Below the pieces are notes generated by a model. That model was given only the letters and a program-made list of their open reading frames with translations. It searched no databases and had not been told where the DNA came from. Shown in pieces: positions 18,801 through 26,975 of a DNA stretch of 64,000 nucleotides. The stretch's first letter is position 1, and every line of letters starts with the position of its first letter. Source of the stretch: Klebsiella oxytoca (GTDB lineage: Bacteria > Pseudomonadota > Gammaproteobacteria > Enterobacterales > Enterobacteriaceae); contig NZ_CP046115.1 of NCBI RefSeq assembly GCF_009707385.1, positions 4,092,001 through 4,156,000 of the forward strand, written 5' to 3'. The position numbers were made by a program, and so were the translations under genes.

Positions 18801-21653
18801 GCCAATACTTTTTTCGCGCTTGAAGAAACAGGACTGGCATATCCATGTATCTCAGATAAAGATGACATGCCGGAAATTGATGCCTGGCTAAGGGTTTTTT
18901 CCGGTGCCTATCGTGTTAAAGAGAATAAATATTTCGATGCAAGCCGTACTCGTGATTGGTATGTTGGGAAAGATGTTGAAAAAGAGAAAATTAAGCGAGT
19001 CGCCAGAGTCTTATTCGGTGATAACAACTATCAAGATGGTTTGACGCGTATCTTAAAGCAGTTTACTGATTTGAAACATCCAGCAGGATTAATTAGTATC
19101 GGCAAGTTGTTTCTTAAGGTCGCTAAACCTGGCGATAATTACTGGCAATGCGGTAACTGTGGGCGAATTCACTTACATTTAGGGTTCAAACATTGTACCC
19201 GTTGTATAAATCCACTCAACATTGAACCCAGCGGATTTGTCGAAGAGCTATGGGAAGAAAATTTTCTTGGTAAACGCATTGTACGCGGCGAGCGAGACGG
19301 AGTTAAACGTTTCCGGCTGAACGTCGAAGAATTGACGGGGCAGACGGATGATTTCTCCGATCGTCTGCGTAAGTTCAAGGGTATTTTCGTCGATAAGATG
19401 AGTGAACTTGAAAAGCTAGATGCGGAAATAGATATGCTTGCTGTTACCACGACAATGGAAGTTGGAATTGATATCGGTTCACTTCAGTCTGTTTATCAGG
19501 CCAACATGCCGCCTCAGCGATTTAACTACCAGCAGCGCGTCGGTCGAGCTGGGCGACGAGGCCAAGCTTTTTCTTTCGTTATCACATTTTGTCGCGGACG
19601 TACTCATGATGCCTACTATTTCGCCCATCCTCATGCGATCACCGGTGATCCGCCGCCGCCGCCTTTTCTGGCGGTAGATCACGACGCCATTCCATTAAGA
19701 CTCATGCGGAAAGTATGGCTTAGAGCTGCATTTAATCTTTTACGCGAAGAGGATCATAAAAACGGAACAACATTCCCTGGAGATAAACTCGTTCCGCCTG
19801 ATATTCATGGCGAATATGTTTCTACGCATGATTACTATCATCGCGATGAAACGAACTGGGCTGAACGATTGCTGGGAGCGTTGAAAGCAACTCAGAATAT
19901 ACATGATCGCTTTATTGAAGCTGCAACGTTCGATTCAGAGCAAAGACAACGTCTTGACTCCGCATTAAATGCGGAAAAAATAATTGATGAAATCGCTGAA
20001 CTGAACGCTTACGCCCCTGAAGAAGATATGGGGCTTGCACGTTTCCTGGCTGAGCACGGCAAACTGCCGATGTATGGAATGCCGACTCGGGTGCGCAACC
20101 TGTATTTGGGATTGCGTAAAACAAAAGGTCTAAACGCTCAAGAAGAATACGAATGGTCGACAATGGATCGCGATCTTGATCTCGCAGTTTTCGAGTATGC
20201 TCCCGGCTCGGTATTAATTAAGGATAAGAAAAAGCATGAGGTAATAGGCTTTACAGGCAATTACCAGGAACCACAGATCCAGAACAACCGAATATCGGAT
20301 CTCTCGACGGTAGGTTCATGGCAGGAGTCATGCAGCCATGTAGCAATTTGCCCGTCATGTGGCTCCGCCAAACTGGAGCTACATAAACCTGACAGCGACA
20401 TTAATTGCGAAGATTGCCGCACGCCTATCAGCCCTGACGAATTCAGGCTTTATATCACACCAGCCGCTTTTCGCACGGATTTCAAACCCAAAGACGATAT
20501 GGATAGTTTTATCCGCATGTCATTGAAAACCACAGCGACAGTGTTGCATGAGGGCGTTCCAACAAAATGCGATTCTTTCACTGTGCAACGTGGCGAAGTG
20601 ACCATTCTACGCCTCAACGATGGCCCCATTAATGGAGAAAAGGAAGGCGAACGATTTACTGTTGACCTAGTGTACGATAAAAAAGCGCCGGTGCCCTTTT
20701 CTACTTATTGCCCGTCAATTAAAGATGATCAAGCTATCGATTCAGACTGGCTGGAATCGCACAATAGCCCACGCTGGGAGTGTCGCGGCAAGAAAAGCGA
20801 TTTTGGGCTTGTATCGAGCAAAGAGACCGAATCGCTCCATCTTGAACTAACGAAATTCGATACTCGCCTTAATCTGAATATGGTCGCCAGATACGGCGAG
20901 TACATGAATTTGCCTACGCGCGCGGCGGCTATCAGCGCAACCCAAATATTGACGCATAAGGCAGCGCTCTATCTGGATGTTTCGCCAGATGAATTCGAAA
21001 TGCTTGAACCCCGACTACATCTTGGTAAACCCATATTGCAAATCGCCGACGCGTTAATCAACGGTTCAGGATTATGCAGACGGCTTGCCGAACCAGCAAC
21101 TGCTGACGGCTTACCTTTGATAGTCAAATTATTACATGAGATTCTCGAAGAGAATAACGACTGGCCGATGGTTGATTTTCTAAAAAAAGATCACCCGACT
21201 CAATGCAAAACCGCGTGTTACAAGTGCATACAGCGCTATGGCAACCGTCGGTATCACGGCTTGTTGGACTGGCGTTTAGGTATGGCCTATTTACGGGCGA
21301 TGGTTATGCCCGAATTCGCATGCGGCCTGAACGCCGCCGACTGGAATCAGCCGGAAATGAAAGGCTGGCGAGAAAGAGCGTTTGAGTTAGCGGAAGACGT
21401 CGAGGCGCTACGGCCAGGAACAATCAAATTGTCAAAAGAGCATTCATTACCTGTTCTTATCGAAATACAGGATGGAAAAGAGCTTTGGCGAGCAGCCGTA
21501 ACGCATCCATTATGGCAATGGAGAGACGCCGAACGTGATTCCCTTATTGACTGTTTTGGATTGGCTGGCGGAGAGTCGCCGCTACGATTCATTGATACGT
21601 TTGAACTGGAAAGACGACCATTGCGTGCGCTTGCGAATCTTAAACGGAGCTAA
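15813..21653 (+). CDS. druE: Druantia helicase DruE (DUF1998)
   Basis: A 1946-residue superfamily 2 helicase, the component shared by all Druantia types. Walker A SGTGSGKTES lies near residues 132-141, the DEAH-type box DELH at 362-365, and motifs V-VI (MEVGIDIGS; QQRVGRAGRRGQ) near 1215-1250. Four Cys clusters look like zinc sites: about 646-649, 771-776, 1113-1131 and 1513-1535. The C-terminus has the DUF1998 signature CKTACYKCIQRYGN with cysteines at 1798, 1802 and 1805. The ATG follows AGGAGAAGG. It is the last Druantia gene and likely supplies ATP-driven DNA translocation against phage DNA. Confidence 0.93.
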   Translation: MLDPIGGFRRIQDFFISYIETSFRIADPSVADSRRNLLNSSGEFAAEPYIEPVLRYESSDKTLEALAEMDCGPLNSLSPKGRKAFVELALSGLFDSKPGDEVWPRRSVHAPYSHQTQMLERGIRPGCPGIVTSGTGSGKTESFMLPILAALSNEAVNWAAPCDGYLQNRWWSGEKTNWVSRREGERRPAAVRAMVLYPMNALVEDQMARLRKTLDSDDAREVMEQRFAGNKIFFGQYTSATPITGYSSHPRLSGISSEKSRRARNLEKLRKALKRIDGDQQAARAFDEKENVSEKTRYIFPSTDGGEMMSRWDMQAAPPDVLVTNASMLGAMLSREVEDGIFDATREWLLNNNDAYFYLVFDELHLMRGSAGTETAMLIKSLIIRLGLDDPKHRYKLRLLASSASLPMDGADGEQSRKYLRDLFAPFGTCRDSLDPGSDKTDFWRNCVIQGKPYIPLKPEGKIAVRPFAALMRVALENQGNVIRNLNMTDALSQALSDVFLALGVKAQNDMQGIKQAAEKAAALLTNACIEEGGELPRAMPPRLIIDKIFLKEGSDKPDELELALRGLMLVRALPESGVDCEKPANVTPAFRVHTFVRNIEGFFASVSPGEQKAKFADFCLERGLSHAQAAQGEKRGRRLFEMLYCEACGELLIGGQKGQNGGSTIELLPSAANLENLPERPGAEYYDDMTLDEFAVFWPVNIVDKSPAGCEKGWDVWDKATLNPVTGIVTVGQEISPTDTDAVSGYLYFQKTIPAKKGEPTKKPSAQPFCCPNCGIDYSSRPASNRSRTPIRAFRTGVTKSSQLVATELFELLHAIGAEAKSIVFSDSRQDAASMALEIERLHLRDLRREILVAAARAIIRDAEKEYIPEEELNEKIAKARKAEDDDEFGRLYVLKKSQESIATLCRFRRVKIDSLLESEGDFIGKISSELTGLGISPYKYRTSADDDDKTVWHDNFVKDGDVVKYHEKLSLSDRMTIKKKIFENQSELIDDVIFANTFFALEETGLAYPCISDKDDMPEIDAWLRVFSGAYRVKENKYFDASRTRDWYVGKDVEKEKIKRVARVLFGDNNYQDGLTRILKQFTDLKHPAGLISIGKLFLKVAKPGDNYWQCGNCGRIHLHLGFKHCTRCINPLNIEPSGFVEELWEENFLGKRIVRGERDGVKRFRLNVEELTGQTDDFSDRLRKFKGIFVDKMSELEKLDAEIDMLAVTTTMEVGIDIGSLQSVYQANMPPQRFNYQQRVGRAGRRGQAFSFVITFCRGRTHDAYYFAHPHAITGDPPPPPFLAVDHDAIPLRLMRKVWLRAAFNLLREEDHKNGTTFPGDKLVPPDIHGEYVSTHDYYHRDETNWAERLLGALKATQNIHDRFIEAATFDSEQRQRLDSALNAEKIIDEIAELNAYAPEEDMGLARFLAEHGKLPMYGMPTRVRNLYLGLRKTKGLNAQEEYEWSTMDRDLDLAVFEYAPGSVLIKDKKKHEVIGFTGNYQEPQIQNNRISDLSTVGSWQESCSHVAICPSCGSAKLELHKPDSDINCEDCRTPISPDEFRLYITPAAFRTDFKPKDDMDSFIRMSLKTTATVLHEGVPTKCDSFTVQRGEVTILRLNDGPINGEKEGERFTVDLVYDKKAPVPFSTYCPSIKDDQAIDSDWLESHNSPRWECRGKKSDFGLVSSKETESLHLELTKFDTRLNLNMVARYGEYMNLPTRAAAISATQILTHKAALYLDVSPDEFEMLEPRLHLGKPILQIADALINGSGLCRRLAEPATADGLPLIVKLLHEILEENNDWPMVDFLKKDHPTQCKTACYKCIQRYGNRRYHGLLDWRLGMAYLRAMVMPEFACGLNAADWNQPEMKGWRERAFELAEDVEALRPGTIKLSKEHSLPVLIEIQDGKELWRAAVTHPLWQWRDAERDSLIDCFGLAGGESPLRFIDTFELERRPLRALANLKRS

Positions 21654-21750
21654 AATATCGCAGTAGCGTTTCTGGTTGATGTTTTTAACCAAAGGCGTTT
21701 TCAATATGGAAGCGCTTTTATTCTACGGCATAACATAGCGAGGTTTTACG

Positions 21751-22158
21751 ATGGATACAGTTACCCCCGCTAAACGAAGCTATGTTATGTCCAGAGTTAA
21801 AGGGAGAGATACCAGTCCCGAACGAATCGTTAGACGCCTTGTCTATCATGCTGGATTTCGTTATCGTTTATACGATCCGCGATTGCCGGGCAAGCCAGAT
21901 TTAGTGTTTTGGGGAAAACGTAAAGTTATCTTCGTGCATGGTTGCTTTTGGCATGGTCATGAGGGATGTCGGCGACATCGTATGCCAAAGTCAAATCAGG
22001 AATATTGGTTTGCTAAGTTGGAAAAAAACAAAGTCAGAGATTCTCTACATTTATCAAAGCTACACGAAATGGGCTGGCGGGCGTTGGTAGTGTGGGAGTG
22101 CGAACTTAAAGAGACCGATATCCTTCTGGAAAGATTGAAAACGTTTTTAAAAGAATAA
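21751..22158 (+). CDS. vsr: Very short patch repair endonuclease Vsr
   Basis: A 135-residue Vsr family endonuclease, which nicks 5' of the T in T:G mismatches that arise when 5-methylcytosine deaminates. The sequence starts like the family (RSYVMSRVKGRDTSPE) and has catalytic Asp50 in PGKPDLVF, then HGCFWHGHEGC with the active-site histidines and zinc-binding cysteines. Vsr genes usually travel with m5C methylases, so it is probably the repair partner of DruM, protecting the host from mutations at DruM sites. It lies 97 bases after druE and may be co-transcribed. Confidence 0.95.
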   Translation: MDTVTPAKRSYVMSRVKGRDTSPERIVRRLVYHAGFRYRLYDPRLPGKPDLVFWGKRKVIFVHGCFWHGHEGCRRHRMPKSNQEYWFAKLEKNKVRDSLHLSKLHEMGWRALVVWECELKETDILLERLKTFLKE

Positions 22159-22537
22159 TGGACAGGAATTGGGAATGACGCTGCTTTAAACGCTCTTTCA
22201 TGGGTTAAAAATGGTGGTCAGCCTAGTGGTCTTGACTACATCATTTTTTTATCTTGTAAATTAACCAGTTACTGGCGAAGGCGAGCCCAATCGGAGGAGA
22301 TAAAATTCTTGAAAAGCCCACCTCAGCCTCTAAGGCTGGCTTTTTACAATCGGTTGTTTCTGAAGGTAGTTAAGAGCAAAGAACGAAAGTTCGCAGTTTT
22401 TCTCAAATAATAAGCATTACTAACATTCTCGTGTTTTAATCAACGGGTAGCAGGTCAGCTCGATTTTTAATAAAACGTTGCTTATTTATATAGATAGGTA
22501 GTATTTTTGTAGAAAATCCGCACAAAAGATCAATGTA
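22159..22537. other. Intergenic region after vsr
   Basis: This 379-bp stretch holds no convincing gene. It contains the terminator-like hairpin at 22312-22345 and then an AT-rich leader that must carry the promoter of the HNH gene. Confidence 0.6.
22312..22345 (+). terminator. Terminator downstream of the Druantia-vsr operon
   Basis: An outer stem AAAAGCC/GGCTTTT and an inner stem AGCCT/AGGCT with a CTA loop and one bulge, ending in a T5 run. It would close the defence operon. Confidence 0.6.
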
Positions 22538-23371
22538 ATGCATGTTTTTGATAAAAATGGCACTCAACTGAGCGCAGAGTGCTCAGTTGATGAAGAAGAT
22601 GGGGTTTATGGTCTAATCCTTGAGTCCTGGGGGCCAGCACACAGGAACAAAGACTACAATATTGCCCTTGATTGTATCATTGAGCGACTGATCGATTGCG
22701 ATGTAAATAATGTCGTTGTATATCTTGCCTCATTGACAGCCAGAAAGTATATGCCGTCCATAGCTGAAAGAAAAATCCATCCTAGTGAATACTTTCCTCT
22801 AGTGGGTAATAGCCCTCGAGATATTCGCCAAAAAATGTGCAGTTATCAGGCTCATTTCAGTAGTACAGGTAGAAAAGAAGTTCCTTCTGGTAACAGGACC
22901 AAACGAATAATGATAAGTGTTCCTAAAGTCGACAATGGCAAATTTTGGGAACCTATAATACATGGAGAATCATCAGATCTCTTGCTACCTACAGATGATG
23001 AGAGCGTTCTGAATACAAGAGTTAGCAGATTACTAAAAAAACCTTTGAGCGAGCCCAAAGGATATAAAGTACCAAGCGCGGTAGAGCAACTTCAAAAGGT
23101 CTATGTTAGAGATCCTGCGGTGAAAGCTTGGATCTTGCAGCAAAGTAAGGGTGTATGTGAAAACTGTGGTGAAAAGGCACCGTTTTATTTAAATGATGGC
23201 AGCCCATACCTAGAAGTACATCACGTGATACCTCTCTCTTCATCTGGTGCTGATACAACAAGCAACTGCATTGCACTTTGCCCCAATTGCCATAGGGCCT
23301 TGCACTATAGTCAAAATGCGAAAGAACTAATCGAGATGCTTTACATTAACATAGATAGATTGCAGAAGTGA
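22538..23371 (+). CDS. HNH endonuclease
   Basis: A 277-residue protein with a C-terminal HNH nuclease domain: CENC at residues 207-210, HH at 228-229 in EVHHVIPLSSSG, a later Asn, and CPNCHRALH closing the zinc site. The N-terminal two thirds is not recognised and would give specificity, as in McrA-like enzymes. It has lower GC than the Druantia genes and its own leader, so it was probably gained separately. A restriction role against modified or foreign DNA is inferred from the nuclease domain and location; no partner methylase is adjacent. Confidence 0.85.
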   Translation: MHVFDKNGTQLSAECSVDEEDGVYGLILESWGPAHRNKDYNIALDCIIERLIDCDVNNVVVYLASLTARKYMPSIAERKIHPSEYFPLVGNSPRDIRQKMCSYQAHFSSTGRKEVPSGNRTKRIMISVPKVDNGKFWEPIIHGESSDLLLPTDDESVLNTRVSRLLKKPLSEPKGYKVPSAVEQLQKVYVRDPAVKAWILQQSKGVCENCGEKAPFYLNDGSPYLEVHHVIPLSSSGADTTSNCIALCPNCHRALHYSQNAKELIEMLYINIDRLQK

Positions 23372-23566
23372 CGGTGCTCTTTTCTAAGTGGCTTGCAGAC
23401 GGGCGACGTCCGCTTCTTTAAGGATAGCGTTGCATCGACCCGTTGAACTCACAGCACTAAGCAGACCATCAGAACCGATCACCAAACTGCCAAATTAAGC
23501 GCGACCTTGTTGGATTCTAACTCGCACCCCAAATATTTTCAGACAGATATTATCTCCGTGAATACC

Positions 23567-23597
23567 CCCGCATCCTTACCGGATTGCGGGAATTTTT
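23567..23597 (+). terminator. Terminator-like hairpin before the YfjP-like gene
   Basis: CCCGCATCC pairs with GGATTGCGGG (one bulge) around TTACC, then a T5 run. It lies just upstream of the GTPase gene and would separate it from the HNH gene. Confidence 0.6.
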
Positions 23598-23619
23598 GTT
23601 TTCACGCTGAGATCTCTGT

Positions 23620-24495
23620 ATGAATAAAACTGAAGGCTTCCGGGCCATTGAGAAACCACTGGTTTCCCTGCCCCATACTCTCCGTAACCACATTCTTGAA
23701 CGACTTCGCAGCCTGACACAATACGAGCCGGTGATCGGCATTATGGGTAAAAGTGGTGCCGGTAAATCGTCACTTTGTAATGCCCTGTTCCACGGCGAAG
23801 TCACACCGGTCAGTGATGTGGAGGCTTGCACTCGCGACGTATTGCGCTTCCGGCTTCGCAATGGCAATCACAGTCTAATGATTGTTGATTTACCGGGAGT
23901 GGGTGAAAGCGAGCAACGCGACGAGGAATACACCGCCTTGTATCGCCGCATCCTGCCAGAACTGGATATGGTGCTGTGGGCTATCAAAGCCGATGATCGC
24001 GCCATGTCGGTGGATGAGCATTTTTATCGGAGGGTTATGTTGGCGTACCAGCATCGGGTTTTATTTGTGGTGAATCAGGCCGACAAAATCGAACCCTGCC
24101 ACGAGTGGAAAACTGCCGATAACCAGCCCTCTCCGGCGCAGCTGTTGACGATTAAGGCGAAACAGCATGCGATGCAGCAATTGTTTCTGCCGCAGCATCC
24201 AGTCTGCATGGTGTCGGCCCGTACCGGATGGGGACTGAATACGATGGTGGAAACCATGATGCGCTGCCTGCCTGACCGCGCCACCAGCCCATTGACGACA
24301 CAACTGCATGGAAGGCTCTGCACCGAGCCGGTAAAAAAGCAGGCACGTGAGCGATTTGGTAATGCAGTGGATGAAATGATTGGCACTGCGGAGTCATCAT
24401 CTTTTCTGCCTGCGCCTGTAAGGGCTGTGATTCGAACCGTACGGGAAGCTGTGGTGACTGTTGCCCGTGCCGTCTGGGACTGGATTTTCTTATGA
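23620..24495 (+). CDS. yfjP: YfjP-like GTPase
   Basis: A 291-residue GTPase of the YfjP/YeeP/YkfA group found in CP4-type prophages. Visible are the P-loop GKSGAGKSS near residues 46-54, the G2 threonine region, DLPGVGE (G3) and NQAD (G4). The domain resembles Era/EngA-type ribosome-associated GTPases, but no ribosome-binding domain follows, so function is unknown. The C-terminal tail is hydrophobic (AVVTVARAVWDWIFL) and may touch the membrane. It opens the conserved right module of the island. Confidence 0.88.
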   Translation: MNKTEGFRAIEKPLVSLPHTLRNHILERLRSLTQYEPVIGIMGKSGAGKSSLCNALFHGEVTPVSDVEACTRDVLRFRLRNGNHSLMIVDLPGVGESEQRDEEYTALYRRILPELDMVLWAIKADDRAMSVDEHFYRRVMLAYQHRVLFVVNQADKIEPCHEWKTADNQPSPAQLLTIKAKQHAMQQLFLPQHPVCMVSARTGWGLNTMVETMMRCLPDRATSPLTTQLHGRLCTEPVKKQARERFGNAVDEMIGTAESSSFLPAPVRAVIRTVREAVVTVARAVWDWIFL

Positions 24496-24695
24496 CAAAC
24501 CGCTCATGGCGGACACTCCCTGTCCTTGCCTTGCTCAATTAATGAACTACTAATCCATCAATCAGGCGCAACGGCGCATCACGCCTGAAATCCACGCTTT
24601 GAAAAAATACGCCTTCCCATGTCCATACCCTGTCCGGCCCCTTCGTTACACTAATCACTTAATTTTCAGCCTGTTAACGGGATGGAGAAAATCTA

Positions 24696-25400
24696 ATGTC
24701 CCAGACTGAGCGTCGCCATGAAAGGCTGGCGGTTCGGCTGTCCCTCATTATCAGCCGCCTGGTTGCTGGAGAAACGCTGGATATGGGCCTTCTTGCCGCA
24801 GAATTTGGTGTATCGATCCGCACCCTCCGCCGGGATTTTCGTGAGCGACTGATGTACCTGGATCTGGAATATCGCGATGGCACCTGTCGCCTACTTTCAG
24901 GTAGTCATCAGCGTGAACTGGCGGTGCTGACTTTTGCTCGTCAGTCTGGTGTGGAGGCCTTGTTTCCTGACATGGACAATCACATGGTCAGTTCCCTGTT
25001 AAGTGGACCCGGTGAGTCTCCTTGCCTCATATGGGCAGAGTCAGAGCCATTGTCGCCACCCAGACCAGGCATATTTACACGGCTTATCAGGGCCATATCA
25101 GAGCATCGGTGCGTAACGTTGCTGGCTGAAGGCTGTCGCTGTTCAGGGCTTGCACCATACCGCCTCGTACTCTGCGGTGGGCACTGGTATCTGACTGGAG
25201 AGCATCATCATCGTGTTGCGGTGTTTCCGCTGAACGATATCCATGCGGTTACCTTGCACCCGGAACTGTTCGTGCCTGACCTTCAGATTCGCAACGTTCT
25301 CGCCGAACCGGAATTCCTCAGAGCTCTTCCCCATTTTCACGTTTTTCACTCACTGCTCGCCAGAACCGGCGACGGTCTTTTACCTCATAAGGAATCATGA
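24696..25400 (+). CDS. yfjR: YfjR-like WYL-domain transcription regulator
   Basis: A 234-residue regulator with an N-terminal DeoR-like helix-turn-helix (TLDMGLLAAEFGVSIRTLRRDF) and a C-terminal WYL-type ligand domain (LAPYRLVLCGGHWYLTGEHH). WYL proteins often sense nucleic-acid ligands and control phage-defence loci. Its stop overlaps the next gene as ATGA at 25397-25400, so it is coupled to the exported proteins that follow and probably controls them. The start follows GGATGGAGA. Confidence 0.88.
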   Translation: MSQTERRHERLAVRLSLIISRLVAGETLDMGLLAAEFGVSIRTLRRDFRERLMYLDLEYRDGTCRLLSGSHQRELAVLTFARQSGVEALFPDMDNHMVSSLLSGPGESPCLIWAESEPLSPPRPGIFTRLIRAISEHRCVTLLAEGCRCSGLAPYRLVLCGGHWYLTGEHHHRVAVFPLNDIHAVTLHPELFVPDLQIRNVLAEPEFLRALPHFHVFHSLLARTGDGLLPHKES

Positions 25401-25969
25401 TGAAGAAATTACTGACCACAACGGCGCTGGCCGTCAGTCTCTGCGCTGGCGCTGTCTTTCCGGCGTCTGCCGAAACTGTCGTGGGTACCGTCAAATTCTG
25501 GCAGTACATGCAGGCGGATGGCTGGAAATCGGCCGATGGCATGGATAACGACACGCTGAACAACACGCTCTATCAGGCCAGTGTCATTGGCAATTATCCC
25601 TGGACCAGGCAATTCCTGCTGCGTCAGCGTGGTGGTGGTGCTTATTTTCTCGCCGACAAGAAAACGCATACCGTGCGCAAGCTGAATCTGAAACCTGCCA
25701 GCGGTTATTACTCCGACCTGACATCGGTCTATCAGGGCGAAGACCAGGGGAAAGGGTGTTACTTCACTATCATCGACACCCAGTATCAGCTGGAACTGGC
25801 TGACGAACCTCACAGCAACAAGGTGCTTGCTGCATTCCCGGAAAACTGTGTCAACAAACAGCAGCAGGCTGCCCTGGCGGCGAAGCGTTCTGCCTCAGAG
25901 CAGAAACTGCAGCAGTGGGTAGCCCAACAGAGTCTGGCTGAGTTGTGCCGACGCACCGGCAACTGCTGA
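25397..25969 (+). CDS. Exported hypothetical protein in the yfjR operon
   Basis: A 190-residue protein with a clear signal peptide (MMKKLLTTTALAVSLCAGAV) and a likely cleavage after ASA near residue 25. The mature part has paired cysteines near its middle and end, suggesting disulfides in the periplasm. I recognise no family. It is translationally coupled to the WYL regulator and precedes a lipoprotein gene by 36 bases. The C-terminal 45 residues are Ala/Gln rich and probably helical. Confidence 0.8.
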   Translation: MMKKLLTTTALAVSLCAGAVFPASAETVVGTVKFWQYMQADGWKSADGMDNDTLNNTLYQASVIGNYPWTRQFLLRQRGGGAYFLADKKTHTVRKLNLKPASGYYSDLTSVYQGEDQGKGCYFTIIDTQYQLELADEPHSNKVLAAFPENCVNKQQQAALAAKRSASEQKLQQWVAQQSLAELCRRTGNC

Positions 25970-26005
25970 AGCAATGGAACGGACGATTAATAAGGAATCT
26001 GCACC

Positions 26006-26458
26006 ATGAAGAAATTGTATCGACCTGTTCTCACTGTTTTGATGGTTATCGGTACCATGGGGCTCTCTGGCTGCGACAGCAAGGAAGATGCGGGAGTGAA
26101 AGCGATAGCCCGTTTTAAGGACATTACCCCGCCACCATTCAGCAAGGTTGTCTCGCATAAATCCGATATTGCCCAGGAATGGGTAAAGAAGGATGCCTTC
26201 GGTACACCGCAATATACGGTGATGAAAACCCGCCAGTCGCCGGAAGGTTGTGAGTCAGGTAATTATTACTACATTGCTGACATGCAGCAGAAAACGGTGC
26301 AGCCGCTGATGGCAGCCCTGTGCCTTGCGGACAATATCACCCTGAGCTTCAGGATTGAAACCGACAGCTACACGGGTGAGAAATCGGTGGTGTACTCACA
26401 CGATGGTAAGGAAATGGGGAAGCTCTATCTGCCGGAGAATCAGGAGAAAAATCCATGA
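26006..26458 (+). CDS. yfjS: YfjS-like lipoprotein
   Basis: A 150-residue lipoprotein with a signal peptide and the lipobox LSGC, lipidated at Cys23. The residue after Cys is Asp, the classical inner-membrane retention signal. The size and place correspond to YfjS of CP4-57. Two further cysteines could form a disulfide. It overlaps the next gene as ATGA (26455-26458). Function is unknown. Confidence 0.82.
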   Translation: MKKLYRPVLTVLMVIGTMGLSGCDSKEDAGVKAIARFKDITPPPFSKVVSHKSDIAQEWVKKDAFGTPQYTVMKTRQSPEGCESGNYYYIADMQQKTVQPLMAALCLADNITLSFRIETDSYTGEKSVVYSHDGKEMGKLYLPENQEKNP

Positions 26459-26904
26459 CTAAGCTAAAAGGCGTTATCTCAGTTTTCGCTCTGAGCCTCT
26501 GTCTGCTGTCACCGGCTCAGGCTGAAGAACAGCGTTACATTAGTATCCGTAACACCGACATGGTCTGGGTGCCGGGTAATGTCTGCGTCTGGCAGTTTCG
26601 CCTGGATAACGGCGGAAGTGGCGAAGGGTTCGGGCCTTTGACACTCTCCCTGCGTCTGAAAGATAAAGGGGGGAACACGCTGGCGATGGGGAATATGGCG
26701 GTGGCTGCATTTGGCGACAGCGATGCTACTCGCTCTCAGGAAGCTTCGCTGGAGAACGAATGCGTGGAAAACGTTAGCTCCGTCGAAATCATGAAGGCAA
26801 CGGAAGAGCGTCATGGTTACCAGACTGACCTGCCACTGGCCATTTTCGACCCGCAGTATTACCGGCCGATACAAGTCACGGTTGTCGGTGGTAAGGCATC
26901 TTAG
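26455..26904 (+). CDS. yfjT: YfjT-like periplasmic protein
   Basis: A 149-residue protein with a signal peptide ending in AQA near residue 23, so the mature protein is periplasmic. It matches YfjT of CP4-57 in size and position. The mature part is probably beta-rich (VWQFRLDNGGSGEGFGPLTLSLR). It is coupled to the upstream lipoprotein by an ATGA overlap and ends the four-gene yfjR unit before a strong terminator. No function is known. Confidence 0.82.
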   Translation: MTKLKGVISVFALSLCLLSPAQAEEQRYISIRNTDMVWVPGNVCVWQFRLDNGGSGEGFGPLTLSLRLKDKGGNTLAMGNMAVAAFGDSDATRSQEASLENECVENVSSVEIMKATEERHGYQTDLPLAIFDPQYYRPIQVTVVGGKAS

Positions 26905-26927
26905 CCGATTCGTTATCCGTTTGATTC

Positions 26928-26960
26928 AGCCCCTGTCGCTTATGCCGCAGGGGCTTTTTG
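26928..26960 (+). terminator. Terminator after yfjT
   Basis: An 8-bp stem AGCCCCTG/CAGGGGCT is followed by TTTTTGTTTT. It ends the yfjR-yfjS-yfjT unit. Confidence 0.88.
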
Positions 26961-26975
26961 TTTTAAGGAGGCTGA

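Noticed and set aside
9895..21653. DISARM or BREX instead of Druantia
   Set aside because: No separate DUF1998 protein and no phospholipase D gene (DISARM), and no PglZ or BrxC/BrxL (BREX), are found; helicase and DUF1998 are in one long protein.
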